From: Gottfriedia sp002574545
Lineage (GTDB): Bacteria; Bacillota; Bacilli; Bacillales; Bacillaceae_G
Length of the DNA stretch: 64,000 bases
Assembly (NCBI GenBank): GCA_052180195.1
Contig: CP197469.1
Strand: one strand, 5' to 3'
How positions within the stretch are numbered: the first letter of the stretch is position 1; each line of letters begins with the position of its first letter. The notes beneath the pieces were generated by a model that was given only the letters and a program-made list of their open reading frames with translations, ran no database searches and was not told where the DNA came from. Positions 62,592 through 64,000 of the stretch are shown here, piece by piece. The translations under genes were made by a program, and so were the position numbers.

Positions 62592-63392
62592 TTAGACACC
62601 AATAACGATAGCTGACGTTCTATTTTTTAATGTATTACAAATACTCATTGCTACAATATACCCAGTCTTTGGATTAGTAGAAGAAGGAATATTTTGCACC
62701 TTTACTTCCATTTCACCAAAAAATCCCTTAACGAAAATTTGATGTGAATTTCTGGCTATGTTTGGATCTACATAAACTTGAACTTTTGTTTTATCAAATC
62801 CGATTCCGGCAAGGCTCAAAGTTGCTGAAACATTTGTACTTTCTGGAAAAAGCATAGAAGATTCTCTAGCAACACCATTATAAATGCAAATTGGCTCTTT
62901 AACAGTGTCTAAATCTACCTTTTCCTCTGCTATCGTTCCTCGCCATGCACTCGGTGGTTTTCTCGTTACAAGTTTTACTTCATCAACCTCTTGTAGCATT
63001 GAAGCAGCTACACGATCTAATCCTGCAATCGCAGCAGAAGGGATGATGATCTTGCTGTTAGTAAGCTTTGCAGCATTTTCAAGTTCTACTAATAATGTAT
63101 CATCTGCTAGTGCACCTACAGAAGAGATGATTAAATCACTACTAGAAGATAGTGTCCTCTTACCATACTTGTACACAGCATCATGTCCTGCAGCCTCAAT
63201 TATGATATCCAATCCTAATCCGAAAAAAGCCTCTTCGTTGTCGTAAATTAAATCGCTAATATGTGTTTCGTATTGATCCTTTCTCCGTACGAGAACGGCC
63301 TTTAATGATACATCGCCAGCCTTGCCCTCGTTGATATATTTGACGATGTCTTTTCCAATCGCTCCATATCCGATTATTCCAATAGTAAGCAT
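62592..63392 (-). CDS. L-aspartate dehydrogenase-like protein
   Basis: This 266-aa protein has the Rossmann motif GIIGYGAIGKDIVKYI (residues 4-19), an AGHDAV segment, a SVGALAD loop, KPPSAWRGT and the active-site-like ARNSHQIFVKG with NPKTGYIVAMS near the end. This matches the NadX/DUF108 aspartate dehydrogenase family, which makes iminoaspartate or oxaloacetate plus ammonia. In this island it may deaminate an amino acid produced from the substrate instead. GAGGTGATGAA precedes the ATG. An operator half-site (63428) lies before it. Confidence 0.9.
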   Translation of the reverse strand: MLTIGIIGYGAIGKDIVKYINEGKAGDVSLKAVLVRRKDQYETHISDLIYDNEEAFFGLGLDIIIEAAGHDAVYKYGKRTLSSSSDLIISSVGALADDTLLVELENAAKLTNSKIIIPSAAIAGLDRVAASMLQEVDEVKLVTRKPPSAWRGTIAEEKVDLDTVKEPICIYNGVARESSMLFPESTNVSATLSLAGIGFDKTKVQVYVDPNIARNSHQIFVKGFFGEMEVKVQNIPSSTNPKTGYIVAMSICNTLKNRTSAIVIGV

Positions 63393-63427
63393 TTCATCAC
63401 CTCGTTTTTTGAATATTTAGTTCTCTT

Positions 63428-63443
63428 TGGTATACAAAATATT
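63428..63443. promoter_or_regulatory. Degenerate GntR-type operator (aspartate dehydrogenase-like gene)
   Basis: TTGGTATACAAAATATT keeps one GGTAT arm and a weaker second arm. It lies 36 bases upstream of the minus-strand gene start at 63392. Confidence 0.5.
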
Positions 63444-63539
63444 ATATCAGACCGGTATATAAAAACAAATAGAGTAATATAAATTAAGAAAAATAGCTTA
63501 ATTTATGTAATTTATATATTGTCAGAAAATTATAAATAT

Positions 63540-63554
63540 GGTATATTGTATACC
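63540..63554. promoter_or_regulatory. GntR-type operator GGTAT-N5-ATACC (ferredoxin 2)
   Basis: GGTAT-ATTGT-ATACC is a 15-base inverted repeat 27 bases before the second ferredoxin start, extended by CAAAG. Confidence 0.72.
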
Positions 63555-63581
63555 AAAGAGGTAAAGAGGAGGATTTAATTT

Positions 63582-63926
63582 ATGCCGAAACTGAATTTTG
63601 CTACTAGTGGAAAAGTATTAGAAGTACCGGAAAACTCCAATATTTTACGTATGTCTCTTCGATTTGATGGAGAACTGCCAAATCGATGTGGTGGAGGCGT
63701 TTGTGGATCATGCGTTTGTAAAATTGAAAAGGGTACTGTTGATCATATAAAAGTACAGGAGCGTCGAAAACTTGGTGAAGAATGGTTAAGCAAAGGATTC
63801 CGATTAGGTTGCCAAGCTTTCATCACTGACGAAGATGTAACGATTTCATGGAACGAAGAAGTAACAGATGAAGTGAAAAAACGAAAATTAGATCATCCAA
63901 AAAAGAAAGTGACATCTACACCATAA
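63582..63926 (+). CDS. Plant-type 2Fe-2S ferredoxin (2)
   Basis: This 114-aa protein has NRCGGGVCGSCVC (C-x4-C-x2-C) and a fourth Cys in FRLGCQAFI. It is a second, diverged copy relative to the ferredoxin at 55812 and has a longer basic tail (KKRKLDHPKKKV). AGAGGAGGATTTAATTT precedes the ATG. It begins a probable operon with the gene at 63957. Confidence 0.9.
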   Translation: MPKLNFATSGKVLEVPENSNILRMSLRFDGELPNRCGGGVCGSCVCKIEKGTVDHIKVQERRKLGEEWLSKGFRLGCQAFITDEDVTISWNEEVTDEVKKRKLDHPKKKVTSTP

Positions 63927-63956
63927 AATCCAATTTTAAGAGCGGGAGTGAATGAT

Positions 63957-64000
63957 ATGTTGTTAGTATGCGACAAACATATGAAAGAAGCCTTAAAGTT
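63957..64000 (+). CDS. 5' end of an unidentified gene behind ferredoxin 2
   Basis: Only MLLVCDKHMKEALK is visible, running off the right edge. GCGGGAG lies about eight bases before the ATG. It follows the ferredoxin by 30 bases, so it is probably the next gene of that operon. The family cannot be told from 14 residues. Confidence 0.5.
   Translation, partial: MLLVCDKHMKEALK

Noticed and set aside
1..64000. Prophage, insertion sequence or integrative element
   Set aside because: No transposase, integrase, phage structural gene or flanking target duplication was seen in the window.

Overview
The window reads as a chromosomal segment of a low-GC Gram-positive spore-former-type bacterium (Bacillaceae, Bacillus sensu lato). 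This rests on AT-rich DNA, strong AGGAGG ribosome binding sites with ATG/GTG/TTG starts, many stem-loop/T-run terminators, Bacillus-type small families (DUF1540, DUF2584-like, YebC), SH3b/NlpC wall enzymes and Fur boxes. I cannot name the species. I saw no rRNA, tRNA, insertion sequence, prophage or CRISPR array.

Layout. (1) 1-2313: the 5' end of an Mga-like HTH regulator faces away from a two-gene WxL surface-protein locus. (2) 2427-19840: a protease island with two paralogous LysR regulators, an XRE-HTH/TPR regulator and three giant Vpr-like subtilases (about 1380 aa each). Each subtilase appears to carry a cohesin-like module, a carboxypeptidase-regulatory-like module and a C-terminal type I dockerin on one chain. 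(3) 20038-24128: an HxlR regulator divergent from an FAD monooxygenase, GTP cyclohydrolase II, RibD and HAD phosphatase set. This is only the early half of the riboflavin pathway, so it may feed a flavin- or deazapurine-like metabolite. (4) 24351-36639: housekeeping and stress genes. They include an SH3b3-NlpC/P60 wall hydrolase with a leader terminator, a tandem pair of unknown Cys-motif proteins, GNAT and 2H-phosphoesterase genes, a Fur-box-controlled flavodoxin operon, catalase, a cupin and YebC. (5) 36835-53341: a second HTH-TPR regulator followed immediately by a small secreted-propeptide gene (a candidate RRNPP quorum-sensing pair), an amine oxidase, a toast-rack lipoprotein gene broken by a stop codon, a two-component system with a propeller lipoprotein and a CapA protein, an ArsR/SRPBCC pair with two matching operators, an MFS exporter, and small genes.

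(6) 53742-64000: a catabolic-looking island that shares an inverted-repeat operator (GGTAT-N5-ATACC or TTGGTATACCAA). It contains two permeases, two plant-type 2Fe-2S ferredoxins, a creatininase-fold hydrolase, a TenA-like protein with all six ligands of heme-oxygenase-like diiron oxidases, an aldehyde dehydrogenase, a GlcG/HbpS protein, a GntR/FCD regulator, an aspartate-dehydrogenase homologue and an unknown 111-aa protein. The most economical reading is that GntR senses a substrate or intermediate, a permease imports it, the diiron enzyme oxidises it with ferredoxin electrons, the hydrolase opens an amide, and the dehydrogenases finish the carbon skeleton. The substrate is unknown. The island runs off the right edge and is my best candidate for an undescribed system.
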